36,685 nucleotides of DNA from Microlunatus antarcticus (GTDB lineage Bacteria; Actinomycetota; Actinomycetes; Propionibacteriales; Propionibacteriaceae), in contig NZ_JACHZG010000005.1 of the NCBI RefSeq assembly GCF_014193425.1, positions 1 to 36,685 on the forward strand. Reading direction: 5' to 3'. Position 1 is the stretch's first letter. Each line of letters starts with the position of its first letter. Of this stretch, positions 15,775-23,201 are shown one piece after another. The notes beneath the pieces were generated by a model that saw only the letters and a list, made by a program, of their open reading frames with translations, made no database searches and had not been told where the DNA came from. The position numbers were made by a program, and so were the translations under genes.

Positions 15775-15777
15775 GGT
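15772..15777 (+). promoter_or_regulatory. -10 box overlapping the MarR stop codon
   Basis: TAGGGT lies exactly 7 nt before the arginine deiminase ATG at 15785. Its first three bases are the TAG stop of the MarR gene. Confidence 0.5.
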
Positions 15778-15784
15778 CACCTCC

Positions 15785-17008
15785 ATGACTGCTGCGCCCG
15801 CTGCCGAGCCGACCGTGCCCACGCCCGGGGTCGCGACCGAGGTCGGCCGCCTACGGACCGTCATGCTGCACCGGCCCGGGAACGAGCTGCGCCGGCTGAC
15901 GCCGCGCAACAACGACGTCCTGCTCTTCGACGGCCTGCCCTGGGTGGACCGGGCCCAGGACGAGCACGACGCCTTTGCCGCCGCGCTGCGGGACCACGAC
16001 GTCGAGGTGCTCTACCTCAGCGAGCTGCTCGCGCAGACCCTCGAGGTCCCCGAGGCGCGCGCCACCGCCCTGGACCGCACCCTGACCGGGATCCGCCTGG
16101 GCGACAGCCTGCGCGCCTACCTCGAAGGCTTCCTCGGCGACCACGACGCGGCGCAGCTCGCCGAGGTGCTGATGGCCGGGCTCGCCGTGGCCGAGATCGG
16201 ACCGACCAAGAGCCTGGTCACCGCCCTGAGCGGGCCCGAGGACTTCGTGATCGACCCGCTGCCCAACCTGCTCTTCACCCGCGACTCGAGCGTGTGGGTC
16301 CAGGACCGGCCCACGGTCACGTCGCTCGCGATGCCGGCCCGGCGCCGCGAGACGCAGCTGACCGATCTCATCTACACGTTCCACCCGCGCTTCGCCGGCC
16401 GCGAGCGGCTGCACGGCAGCGACCTCGAGTACCTCGAGGGCGGCGACGTCCTCGCCCTGGCCGACGGCGTGCTCGCCGTCGGCGTCGGCGAGCGGACCGG
16501 CCCGGCGGGCGTCGAGCGCCTGGCCCGCACGGTCTTCGAGCGCGGCCTGGCCCACACGGTGCTCGCGGTCCCGATCGACCAGGACCGCGCGACCATGCAC
16601 CTCGACACCATCTGCACGATGGTCGACGTCGACGCGGTGGTCATGTACCCGAACGTCGCCCACCGCCTCGCCGCGGTCGCCGTCCGCCCGGGCGACGGCG
16701 CCGACCTCGTCATCTCCCCGACCGAGCCCTTCGTCGACGCGGCCGCGAAGGCGATGGGCATCAGCGAGCTGCGGGTCATCGACACCGGCCTCGACCCGAT
16801 CACCGCCGAGCGCGAGCAGTGGGACGACGGCAACAACACCCTGGCCATCGGGCCCAAGCTCGCGGTCGCGTACGAGCGGAACGTGGAGACGAACGAGCGC
16901 CTCGAGCTCGCCGGCATCGAGGTCATCCGCATCGCCGGCTCCGAGCTCGGCTCCGGCCGCGGCGGCCCGCGGTGCATGTCCTGCCCGATCAGCAGAGACG
17001 CGCTCTAG
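15785..17008 (+). CDS. arcA: Arginine deiminase
   Basis: A 407-aa enzyme hydrolysing arginine to citrulline and ammonia, normal length for bacterial ADI. The guanidino-group hydrolase residues are present: Asp in FTRD (near 160), Glu in EGGDV (near 220), His and Asp in [10 protein letters not shown] (near 273), DDGNNTLAI, and the C-terminal catalytic Cys in [10 protein letters not shown]. The residue before the catalytic Cys is Arg where Pseudomonas-type ADIs have His. No arcB, arcC or antiporter gene is nearby, so the rest of the pathway must lie elsewhere or citrulline must be used otherwise. It follows the MarR gene but has its own leaderless promoter. Confidence 0.95.
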   Translation: MTAAPAAEPTVPTPGVATEVGRLRTVMLHRPGNELRRLTPRNNDVLLFDGLPWVDRAQDEHDAFAAALRDHDVEVLYLSELLAQTLEVPEARATALDRTLTGIRLGDSLRAYLEGFLGDHDAAQLAEVLMAGLAVAEIGPTKSLVTALSGPEDFVIDPLPNLLFTRDSSVWVQDRPTVTSLAMPARRRETQLTDLIYTFHPRFAGRERLHGSDLEYLEGGDVLALADGVLAVGVGERTGPAGVERLARTVFERGLAHTVLAVPIDQDRATMHLDTICTMVDVDAVVMYPNVAHRLAAVAVRPGDGADLVISPTEPFVDAAAKAMGISELRVIDTGLDPITAEREQWDDGNNTLAIGPKLAVAYERNVETNERLELAGIEVIRIAGSELGSGRGGPRCMSCPISRDAL

Positions 17009-17029
17009 GCAGAGGCAGGGCCTCCGCCG

Positions 17030-18370
17030 TCAGCCGCGCGTACGGCCCCGCGTCAGCCGGCCGAGGACCGTCATGACGAGCACCGAGACGCCGATCGCGG
17101 CGACGGAGGACCCGAGCCACGTCGGGGCGGTGAAGCCGAGGGCTGTGTCGACCCCCGACCAGAAGCCCGCCCACACCCCGACGGTGCCGGGGTAGACGAG
17201 CTGGTAGGCGACGAACCCGCAGGCCCACGCGACGACGGGGACGACCCGCAGCCGCGAGGTCGCCGACACGTCCCAGCGCTGGCGGCTGACGAAGAGGAAG
17301 TCCGCCGCCGCCACCGCGAAGAGCGGCACGAAGACCGACCCGATCAGGTAGAGGAACGACTGGTACTGCGACATGTCGAAGAAGCCGGCGAGCAGGGTCG
17401 CGAGGACCCCGATGACGACGGCGACGATGCGGCGGTCGAGGGTCGGGAAGAGGTTCTGCACGCTCATGGTCGTCGAGTAGACGTTTGCGAAGGCCTCGTC
17501 CACCTCGTCCACCAGGAGGATCGCGAGGGCGATCGCCCCGGCCGGCAGCGTGACCAGCGCGGTGATCACGTCGGTCGCGCCGAGGTTGGCGACGGCGAAG
17601 ACCCCGAGCGCGTAGTAGGCGACGGCGGCGAGGCCGTAGCCGAGCGAGGCGCTCGAGAACGCCGCCTTGCGGCTGCGCGAGTGCCGGCTGTAGTCGGCGG
17701 CCAGCGGCGCGAACGAGATCACGCCGGCCACGGCCAGGTCGACGCCCGGCCAGAAGCCCAGCACCGCGTCCGTGGGGACGCCGACGTGGGGACGGGCCAG
17801 CACCTCGACGAAGAGGAACACCGACGCCGCCAGCACCAGCCAGACCATGACCTTGCGCAGCAGCCGGACGCTGCCGAGCGGGCGTACGGCCATGAGGGTC
17901 GCGACCGCACCGGCGCCGACCACGAACACCCAGCGCCAGGCCTCCCCCACCACGGCCACCGCGGCGGTCGAGATGACGATGATCTCCATCGTGGCCCAGC
18001 CGACGTTCTGGCCGATGTTGAGCACGGTCGGCACGACCGAGCCCCGGCGGCCGAGCAGCCCGCGCATGGCGACCATGGCGGGGGCACCGGTCGTGGCGCC
18101 GAACAGGGCGGACGCCCCGAGCAGCACCGCCCCGATGCCACAGCCCACGACGATGGCCAGCAGGGCCAGCCCGACGCTGCCCGTCGTCGTGGCCACGAGG
18201 GCGCCGGTGATCGGGCCGAAGAGGCTGATGCCGAGGTTGCCCCACATCGCCAGCTGGTCGACGAAGCCCAGCGTGCGGGGCGGGTCGGTGGTGAGGGTCA
18301 GCGGCGCCTCGCGCGCCGCCCGGTCGGTGGTGCTGGTGCCGGTCTGGTCGGAACGCACGTCGATCGCCAA
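17030..18370 (-). CDS. cytX: NCS1-family permease under TPP control, CytX-like
   Basis: A 446-aa transporter with about 12 membrane segments, of the nucleobase:cation symporter-1 (CodB) family: LAMWGNLGISLFGPITGALV at the first helix, VGWATMEIIVISTAA, FAPLAADYSRHSR and LVDEVDEAFANVYSTTMSVQ. Because a TPP riboswitch lies directly upstream, the likely substrate is a thiamin precursor such as hydroxymethylpyrimidine, which is the proposed role of CytX. The start is TTG at 18370, placed by the AGGGAG Shine-Dalgarno nine nt upstream, which is part of the riboswitch 3' strand. A GTG four codons later is an alternative. It converges with arcA across a 21-nt gap. Confidence 0.85.
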   Translation of the reverse strand: MAIDVRSDQTGTSTTDRAAREAPLTLTTDPPRTLGFVDQLAMWGNLGISLFGPITGALVATTTGSVGLALLAIVVGCGIGAVLLGASALFGATTGAPAMVAMRGLLGRRGSVVPTVLNIGQNVGWATMEIIVISTAAVAVVGEAWRWVFVVGAGAVATLMAVRPLGSVRLLRKVMVWLVLAASVFLFVEVLARPHVGVPTDAVLGFWPGVDLAVAGVISFAPLAADYSRHSRSRKAAFSSASLGYGLAAVAYYALGVFAVANLGATDVITALVTLPAGAIALAILLVDEVDEAFANVYSTTMSVQNLFPTLDRRIVAVVIGVLATLLAGFFDMSQYQSFLYLIGSVFVPLFAVAAADFLFVSRQRWDVSATSRLRVVPVVAWACGFVAYQLVYPGTVGVWAGFWSGVDTALGFTAPTWLGSSVAAIGVSVLVMTVLGRLTRGRTRG

Positions 18371-18377
18371 CGGAACA

Positions 18378-18498
18378 CACTCCCTACGCCGGCATTACCC
18401 GGTCAGGTTCGTCGGTCGGCGGACCCGCGGCGAGCCGTACGGCTCGAGCACTCCGCCCTCTCAGCCCGCCATGTGGCGCGAGCTCCCGAAGGTTTGAG
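18378..18498 (-). ncRNA. TPP (THI-box) riboswitch
   Basis: On the minus strand the conserved thi-box parts appear in order. A P2 arm has an inner hairpin CGCC-ACAT-GGCG, followed by GGCTGAGAGGG (18456-18466). An optional extended P3 carries a perfect CGAGCCGTACGGCTCG hairpin. Next come ACCTGA, CCGG-GTAATG-CCGG (P5 and loop) and CGTAGGGA (18381-18388). The last element contains the Shine-Dalgarno of the permease, so TPP binding can hide the ribosome site. TACGTT (18504-18509) is a fitting -10 box that starts the RNA close to the aptamer. Confidence 0.93.
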
Positions 18499-18503
18499 CC
18501 GTC

Positions 18504-18509
18504 AACGTA
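18504..18509 (-). promoter_or_regulatory. -10 box for the riboswitch transcript
   Basis: TACGTT on the minus strand would start RNA near 18497, at the 5' edge of the TPP aptamer. The -35 position, 17 nt upstream, reads TGAGCC, a weak match. Confidence 0.4.
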
Positions 18510-18529
18510 GCACTGCGACGGAGCCGGGC

Positions 18530-18838
18530 TCAGCGCTCGACGGGCAGCCCGGCGGCTTCCCAGGCGAAGAACCCGCCCTCGAGGTTGGACACCTCGACGC
18601 CCTGGTTGCGCAGGTACTGGGCGATCCGACCGCGCCCGGCGGTGCTGACGACCAGCGTCGGCTCGGGCAGCCGGGTCCCGACGCCGGAGACGACCTCCGC
18701 GACCGCCATGTGGGTAGAGCCGGCGATGTGGCCCTGCGCCCAGTCCTCGTCGGGACGGATGTCGAGGACGAACCACCCGGCCTCGATCAGCTCCTGCGCA
18801 CGCTGCGGTGCGACCTGCACGATCTCGTACGTGATCAT
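18530..18838 (-). CDS. Single-domain rhodanese-like protein, active-site Cys replaced
   Basis: A 102-aa stand-alone rhodanese fold with the usual order: LDIRPDEDWAQGHIAGSTHM (CH2A region), the active-site loop, then YLRNQGVEVSNLEGGFFAWE. The catalytic loop reads VVSTAGRGR: Ser65 stands where active rhodaneses have Cys. Sulfur transfer by the persulfide mechanism is therefore not expected, and the protein may serve as a binding or regulatory module. It is clearly paralogous to the next gene upstream (18888-19199), which keeps the Cys. An inverted start context GAGAGAC precedes the ATG. Confidence 0.88.
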   Translation of the reverse strand: MITYEIVQVAPQRAQELIEAGWFVLDIRPDEDWAQGHIAGSTHMAVAEVVSGVGTRLPEPTLVVSTAGRGRIAQYLRNQGVEVSNLEGGFFAWEAAGLPVER

Positions 18839-18887
18839 GTCTCTCTATTAGCCCTGGGGAGGGGCGGCGGACGCACCGCCCACCGCG

Positions 18888-19199
18888 TCAGCGCTCGAGG
18901 GGCAGACCCGCGGCTTCCCAGGAGTGCAGGCCGCCGTCCAGGTTCGCCGTCTCGACGCCCTGGGCCGACAGGTACTGGGCCACCCGCGCGGCACGGCCCC
19001 CGGAGGCGCAGACCACGAGCAGCGGGTGCTCGAGGTGGCCGCCGATCTCCTCCACGACCTGGTCCATCGGCACGTGGTGGGAGCCGGCGACGTGGCCCTC
19101 GGCCCACTCCGCGTCGGTCCGCACGTCGATCACCCGCCAGCCCGCGTCCATGAGCTCCTTGGCCTGACCGGGATCCACGTCCTTGACCGCGTACGACAT
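18888..19199 (-). CDS. Single-domain rhodanese-like sulfurtransferase
   Basis: A 103-aa GlpE-like rhodanese domain. It contains IDVRTDAEWAEGHVAGSHHV and the loop VVCASGGRAARVA, with the catalytic Cys64 and a following Arg, so persulfide formation is possible. The end YLSAQGVETANLDGGLHSWE aligns closely with the Cys-less neighbour, showing a tandem duplication. It starts 4 nt after the TetR-family stop codon on the same strand and is probably in its operon. The physiological sulfur donor and acceptor are unknown. Confidence 0.92.
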   Translation of the reverse strand: MSYAVKDVDPGQAKELMDAGWRVIDVRTDAEWAEGHVAGSHHVPMDQVVEEIGGHLEHPLLVVCASGGRAARVAQYLSAQGVETANLDGGLHSWEAAGLPLER

Positions 19200-19203
19200 C
19201 TCG

Positions 19204-19782
19204 TCAGTTTAGGGCGGCGGCCTCGAGCGCCACCGCGTACGCGTCGAGCTCGGTGCCGACGACGTCGGCCAGGGGCCCGTCCCCGGGGCCGGCGACCCAG
19301 GCGGCGAAGCCGTCGTAGTAGGCGCGGACGCCGACGTCGGCCAGCACGGCGGCCCTCCGGGTGTCCCCGAGGCGGGCGGCCAGCGCCTCGTGCAGGGCGG
19401 CGGTGATCGTGGCGCGCTTGAAGACGGCACGTTCCGTGAGCTCGGTGCTCGAGGCGAGGATCGCGTCGAGCCGCCGCCCGAGCTCCCGACGGTCCGCGCC
19501 GTGCATCGCGCACAGCGCCAGGACGCCGGCCCGCAGGACGTCGAACGGCGCACTGCCGGCCGCGGCACGCTCGACCCCGTCGCGGGCCACGGCGACCAGG
19601 TTCTCCTGACCCTGGAAGAGGATCTCGCGCTTGTCGGCGAAGTGGCGGAACAGCGTGGTCTTGGTCAGCCCTGCGCGCTCCGCGATCTGCGCCGCCGTGG
19701 TGGCGTCGTAGCCCCGTTCCGCGAACAGCTCGACCGCGGCGTCGAGCAGCCGGCCCCGAGCGTCCGGTTCCCATCGCGCCAT
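19204..19782 (-). CDS. TetR-family transcriptional regulator
   Basis: A 192-aa repressor. The N-terminal DNA-binding domain is standard: LLDAAVELFAERGYDATTAA, then the helix-turn-helix QIAERAGLTKTTLFRHFADK (about residues 30-50). The C-terminal helical ligand domain is divergent, as usual. The ATG at 19782 lies 6 nt behind TAGGAT, so the message is leaderless. It is divergent from the epimerase/dehydratase gene across two perfect palindromes, which points to control of both that gene and itself. The rhodanese pair follows on the same strand. Confidence 0.92.
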   Translation of the reverse strand: MARWEPDARGRLLDAAVELFAERGYDATTAAQIAERAGLTKTTLFRHFADKREILFQGQENLVAVARDGVERAAAGSAPFDVLRAGVLALCAMHGADRRELGRRLDAILASSTELTERAVFKRATITAALHEALAARLGDTRRAAVLADVGVRAYYDGFAAWVAGPGDGPLADVVGTELDAYAVALEAAALN

Positions 19783-19788
19783 GGGTCC

Positions 19789-19794
19789 ATCCTA
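19789..19794 (-). promoter_or_regulatory. -10 box for leaderless TetR gene
   Basis: On the minus strand TAGGAT is followed by 6 nt and the ATG of the TetR gene. The first operator palindrome begins 2 nt upstream. Confidence 0.5.
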
Positions 19795-19795
19795 A

Positions 19796-19818
19796 GTGAT
19801 GTGTCTGAGTCACATCAC
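19796..19818. promoter_or_regulatory. TetR operator palindrome 1
   Basis: GTGATGTG-N7-CACATCAC is a perfect 8-bp inverted repeat. The spacer reads TCTGAGT. It abuts the TetR -10 box. Confidence 0.7.
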
Positions 19819-19837
19819 GTCGTAGAGTGACGGCACC

Positions 19838-19851
19838 GAGTCACATGACTC
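19838..19851. promoter_or_regulatory. TetR operator palindrome 2
   Basis: GAGTCA-CA-TGACTC is a perfect inverted repeat that shares GAGTCACAT with palindrome 1 (19808-19815 region). It lies between a TAGAGT box (19823-19828) and the epimerase start. Confidence 0.6.
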
Positions 19852-19877
19852 GACCCTCACTCGAACGGAGCCTCACC

Positions 19878-20759
19878 ATGCGCGTCCTCGTCACCGGTGC
19901 GTCCGGCTGGATCGGAACCGCCCTCACGCGGGAGCTCGTCGCCGCCGGCCACGAGGTCGTCGGCCTGGCCCGCTCGGACGCCTCCGCCGCCAGGATCACC
20001 GCCCTCGGCGGGACCGCGGTCCGCGGCGACATGAGCGACCACGACCTGATCGTCGCGGAGGCGGAGCGGTCCGACGCGGTCGCCCACCTCGCCTTCACGC
20101 TCGACTTCGCCGAGTTCGAGGAGACCGTCGACAACGAGGTCGCCCTGATCGAGCGGATCGGCGCGGCGTACGCGGGCACGGGCAAGGCGTTCGTCGCGGC
20201 GTCCGGCACCCCGATCCTCTTCGGCCGGGTGGCCACGGAGGCCGACCACCTGGACCCGGACGGGCCGGCCGGCGCCCGGGCCCGGACGGCGGACGCGGTG
20301 CTGGCCCTGGCGCAGCGCGGGGTGCGGTCGGGTCTCGTCCGGATGCCGCGCTCCGTCCACGGCGAGGGCGACCGCAACGGTCTGATCGCCGTGCTCGTCG
20401 GGCTCGACCGTCAGCTGGGGACCGCCGCGTACGTCGGCGACGGCGCGAACCGCTGGCCGGCCGTGCACATCAGCGACGCCGCGAACCTCTTCTTCCTCGC
20501 GCTCGAGAAGGCGCCGGCCGGCGCCGTCCTGCACGCCGTGGGCGAGGAGGGCGTGCCGATGCGTGCCGTCGCCGAGGTCGTCGCCGCCCAGACCGGCCTG
20601 CCCGCTGCGGCCGTCGACCCGGAGCAGCTCGGCGTCTTCGGTGCGCTCCTCGGCGGGGACCAGCCCGCGTCGAGCACCCTCACCCGCAGCCTCGTCGGCT
20701 GGGAGCCCACCGGCCCGACCCTCCTGCAGGACCTCGCGGCCGGTCACTACACCGGCTGA
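19878..20759 (+). CDS. NAD(P)-dependent epimerase/dehydratase-like SDR
   Basis: A 293-aa extended/atypical short-chain dehydrogenase. The dinucleotide fold opens with MRVLVTGASGWIGTALTREL, a good GxxGxxG match. The later part has SGTPILFGRV, RMPRSVHGEGDRNG and VHISDAANLFFLAL, typical of the NAD-dependent epimerase/3-beta-HSD-like group. A canonical Y-x-x-x-K pair is not evident, so catalysis may be atypical. The ATG at 19878 has a CGGAG ribosome site 7 nt upstream; an in-frame upstream start would run through the operator region. It is probably repressed by the divergent TetR protein. The substrate is not known. Confidence 0.88.
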   Translation: MRVLVTGASGWIGTALTRELVAAGHEVVGLARSDASAARITALGGTAVRGDMSDHDLIVAEAERSDAVAHLAFTLDFAEFEETVDNEVALIERIGAAYAGTGKAFVAASGTPILFGRVATEADHLDPDGPAGARARTADAVLALAQRGVRSGLVRMPRSVHGEGDRNGLIAVLVGLDRQLGTAAYVGDGANRWPAVHISDAANLFFLALEKAPAGAVLHAVGEEGVPMRAVAEVVAAQTGLPAAAVDPEQLGVFGALLGGDQPASSTLTRSLVGWEPTGPTLLQDLAAGHYTG

Positions 20760-20764
20760 CGGGA

Positions 20765-21628
20765 TCAGCGCAGCAGCCGGGACATCCGTCGGTCGGCCAG
20801 CGTCTTGCCGCCGGTCTGGCAGGTCGGGCAGTACTGGAGCGACGAGTCGGCGAACGACACCTCGGCCACCGTGTCGCCGCAGACCGGGCAGGGCAGGCCG
20901 GCCTTGCCGTGGACCCGCATCCCGGACTTCTTCTCGCCCTTGAGGTCCTTGGCCGCCAGTCCCTCGGCCCGGGCGACGGCACCGGTGAGCTCGCCCTTGA
21001 TCGCGGCGAGAAGCGTGTCGCGCTCCTCGTCGGTCAGCGAGCTCGCCGGCTTGAACGGGCTCAGCCGCGCGGCGTGCAGGATCTCGTCGGAGTAGGCGTT
21101 CCCGATGCCCGCGACGACCCGCTGGTCCTTCAGCACCCCCTTGAGCTGGGCGCGTCCGGCGGCGGCGATCAGGGCGTCGAGGGCCGCCCGGTCGAAGGCG
21201 GGGTCGAGCGGCTCGGGCCCGAGCGTCGCGACCATGGGGATGTCCTGCGGGTCGGCGACCACGTAGACCGCCAGCTTGCGCTGGGTCCCGGCCTCGGTGA
21301 GGTTGAAGCCGGAGCCGTCGTCGAGCCGGAAGCGGAGCGCCAGCGGGCCCTTGCCGGGCTTGGCGGGTGCGGCCGGGAGCTCGTCGCTCCAGCGGAGCCA
21401 GCCCGCCCGGGCCAGGTGGAAGACCAGGTGCAGGCCCTGCGCGGAGACGTCGACCCACTTGCCGTGCCGGGTGACGTCGTCGATCTCCAGGCCGCGCAGG
21501 GCCTGGAGCGGCGGGTCGTACGTCTTGAGCGCGCTGAACGCGGCCAGCTCGACGTCGGCGATCGTGCGGCCGACGCAGCGCTCGCGCAGGAACCGCGCGA
21601 GCGACTCGACCTCGGGCATCTCCGGCAT
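20765..21628 (-). CDS. Fpg/Nei-family DNA glycosylase
   Basis: A 287-aa base-excision repair glycosylase/AP lyase. The N-terminus MPEMPEVESLARFL supplies the catalytic Pro and Glu after Met removal. The H2TH region VLKDQRVVAGIGNAYSDEIL (about 165-185) is intact. The C-terminal zinc finger has four Cys (CPVC and CPTC). At the finger position where Fpg has the phosphate-contacting Arg (five residues before the third Cys), a Ser is found (FADSSLQYCPTC). This departs from Fpg/Nei archetypes and suggests an actinobacterial subfamily with different lesion preference. It follows aat on the same strand. Confidence 0.93.
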   Translation of the reverse strand: MPEMPEVESLARFLRERCVGRTIADVELAAFSALKTYDPPLQALRGLEIDDVTRHGKWVDVSAQGLHLVFHLARAGWLRWSDELPAAPAKPGKGPLALRFRLDDGSGFNLTEAGTQRKLAVYVVADPQDIPMVATLGPEPLDPAFDRAALDALIAAAGRAQLKGVLKDQRVVAGIGNAYSDEILHAARLSPFKPASSLTDEERDTLLAAIKGELTGAVARAEGLAAKDLKGEKKSGMRVHGKAGLPCPVCGDTVAEVSFADSSLQYCPTCQTGGKTLADRRMSRLLR

Positions 21629-21664
21629 GGGCCTAGTGTCCCCGCGCCGTCCAGCCCCGCGCCA

Positions 21665-22348
21665 TCACCCCAGCGCCGTCCAGTCGGGGGGCGGCAGCGT
21701 GAGGGCCCGTCGCAGCCGGCCCAGGTAGTCGGGACGGTCGACCTCGACCACGCCGAGGCTGCCCAGGTGGTCCGTCCGCCACTGGACGTCGAGCAGCCGG
21801 CCCTCCTCGCCGTCCGCGCGCAGCAGGTCGACGAGGGCCACCAGCGCGGCCTTCGAGGCGTCGCGCCCGGCGACCGGGTCGTGGAACATCGACTCCCCGG
21901 CGAACAGCCCACCCAGGCTCACGCCGTACAGCCCGCCGACGAGCGCGTCGCCCGCCCAGGCCTCGACCGAGTGCACGACGCCGCGGGCGTGGAGCGCGCG
22001 GTAGACGCGGCCGATGTCCTCGTCGATCCAGCCGTGCGGCCGCCGAGGGTCCGCGCACCGGGCCAGCACCTGCTCGAACGCCGTGTCGACCCTGATGTCG
22101 TAGCGCGGCAGCATCTTGCGCAGCGAGCGGGGGACGCGCAGCGCGTCGAGCGGGAGCACACCGCGGTCGACCGGGGACCACCAGCCCATCAGCCCGGGCT
22201 GCAGCGGCATCGGGAACACGCCGCTCGCGTACGCGGCCAGCGTGAGGTCGAGGTCGATGTCGTGCGACACCGCCACCAGGTCGTCGTCGGGCCAGCCCTC
22301 GGCCGGCCCGAACGGTCCGGCCTCGGCGCGTCGGGGACGGGAGGTCAC
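21665..22348 (-). CDS. aat: Leucyl/phenylalanyl-tRNA-protein transferase
   Basis: A 227-aa cytoplasmic aminoacyl-transferase that adds Leu or Phe to proteins with basic N-terminal residues, marking them for ClpS-ClpAP-type degradation (N-degron pathway). Family hallmarks are ASGVFPMPLQPGLMGWWSP (about 45-62), RVPRSLRKML, the central GGLYGVSLGGLFAGESMF and the C-terminal DVQWRTDHLGSLG. The GTG at 22348 is chosen because it lies about 15 codons before the conserved domain; a purine-rich GGGGTGGGG lies upstream. It leads the fpg-like gene by 36 nt. Divergent from the EcsC-like gene over 147 nt, in which no clear operator is seen. Confidence 0.93.
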   Translation of the reverse strand: MTSRPRRAEAGPFGPAEGWPDDDLVAVSHDIDLDLTLAAYASGVFPMPLQPGLMGWWSPVDRGVLPLDALRVPRSLRKMLPRYDIRVDTAFEQVLARCADPRRPHGWIDEDIGRVYRALHARGVVHSVEAWAGDALVGGLYGVSLGGLFAGESMFHDPVAGRDASKAALVALVDLLRADGEEGRLLDVQWRTDHLGSLGVVEVDRPDYLGRLRRALTLPPPDWTALG

Positions 22349-22463
22349 GCCTGCCCCACCCCGCTCCGCGCCGTCATCCGCCCAGTCTTCCCCCTGCGGC
22401 GCCTCGGTGGCGGTCAGGGTCGGGCCCGGGTGCCGACCGGGCCGCACGGACACCCCCGCCACG

Positions 22464-22469
22464 TACGCT
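22464..22469 (+). promoter_or_regulatory. -10 box for the EcsC-like gene
   Basis: TACGCT would start RNA near 22477, leaving a 20-nt leader with a GAGAGG ribosome site before the ATG at 22496. Confidence 0.35.
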
Positions 22470-22495
22470 GGGCGGCGTCGAGAGGCGGTACACCC

Positions 22496-23194
22496 ATGCC
22501 CAGTGCACAAGACGTCGGTCGCGCCATCGCGCGCGGGATCGGTCCGGTCGCGCGCAGCATGAACCCGGGGGCCGCGGGCGGTGCCCTGCGGCGGGTGCTC
22601 GAGGTGGCCATCGACGGCTACGCCCGGGTGCCCGGCGCTCGTACGGTCGCGGCCAAGCACCTCCAGAAGCACAACGGCTCCGTCGAGGACGCCATCGACT
22701 CGGTGGTCGCCCACCACGTCCGGCTCGCCTCGGCGCAGGGCTTCGTCACGAACATCGGCGGCGTCGCCGCCCTCCCGGTCGCCATCCCCGCCAACCTGGC
22801 CGGCATCGCCGTCGTCCAGGTCCGGATGGTGGCGGCCCTCGCGCACCTGCGCGGCTACGACGTGAGCGACCTGAAGGTCCGCACCGCGCTGGTTATGTGC
22901 CTGCTCGGTGGCGAGGAGATCGCGCGGCACATCGAGGACGGGTCGCTGCCGACGTCGCCGATGGTGATCGCCACCGCCCCGGTCTTCGACGCGGTCCTCG
23001 ACCGTCAGGTCGCGGACGCCGTGCTCACCGACCTGATGAACCGCATCGGCGGCAAGAACCTCGCGCTCGTCGTCACCCGGCGGGTCCCCCTGCTCGGCGG
23101 AGGCGTGGGCGCGGTCGTGGACGGCTACGCCACGCGCCAGATCGGCCTCTACGCCAAGGCCGAGCTCCTGCGTCGACGCGCGCTCGCGCACTGA
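22496..23194 (+). CDS. EcsC-like protein
   Basis: A 232-aa protein resembling the EcsC family, first known from the Bacillus Ecs transporter locus but common as a stand-alone protein. Helical segments include TNIGGVAALPVAIPANLAGI and VVQVRMVAALAHLRGYD, with moderate hydrophobicity that suggests membrane association rather than full spanning. The C-terminal GGKNLALVVTRRVPLLGGG ending in a GYATRQIGLYAKAEL helix matches the family. No ecsA/ecsB genes are present. A GAGAGG ribosome site precedes the ATG. The APH-like gene begins 7 nt after the stop. Function unknown. Confidence 0.75.
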   Translation: MPSAQDVGRAIARGIGPVARSMNPGAAGGALRRVLEVAIDGYARVPGARTVAAKHLQKHNGSVEDAIDSVVAHHVRLASAQGFVTNIGGVAALPVAIPANLAGIAVVQVRMVAALAHLRGYDVSDLKVRTALVMCLLGGEEIARHIEDGSLPTSPMVIATAPVFDAVLDRQVADAVLTDLMNRIGGKNLALVVTRRVPLLGGGVGAVVDGYATRQIGLYAKAELLRRRALAH

Positions 23195-23201
23195 CGAGGG
23201 C

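Noticed and set aside
17009-17029. Terminator between arcA and the NCS1 permease
   Set aside because: The 21-nt gap has only a weak GAGG/CCTC pairing and no T-tract.
20909-22495. Long N-terminal extension of the EcsC-like frame
   Set aside because: It runs antisense through fpg-like and aat genes and has no domain. The ATG at 22496 has a ribosome site and fits the family length.
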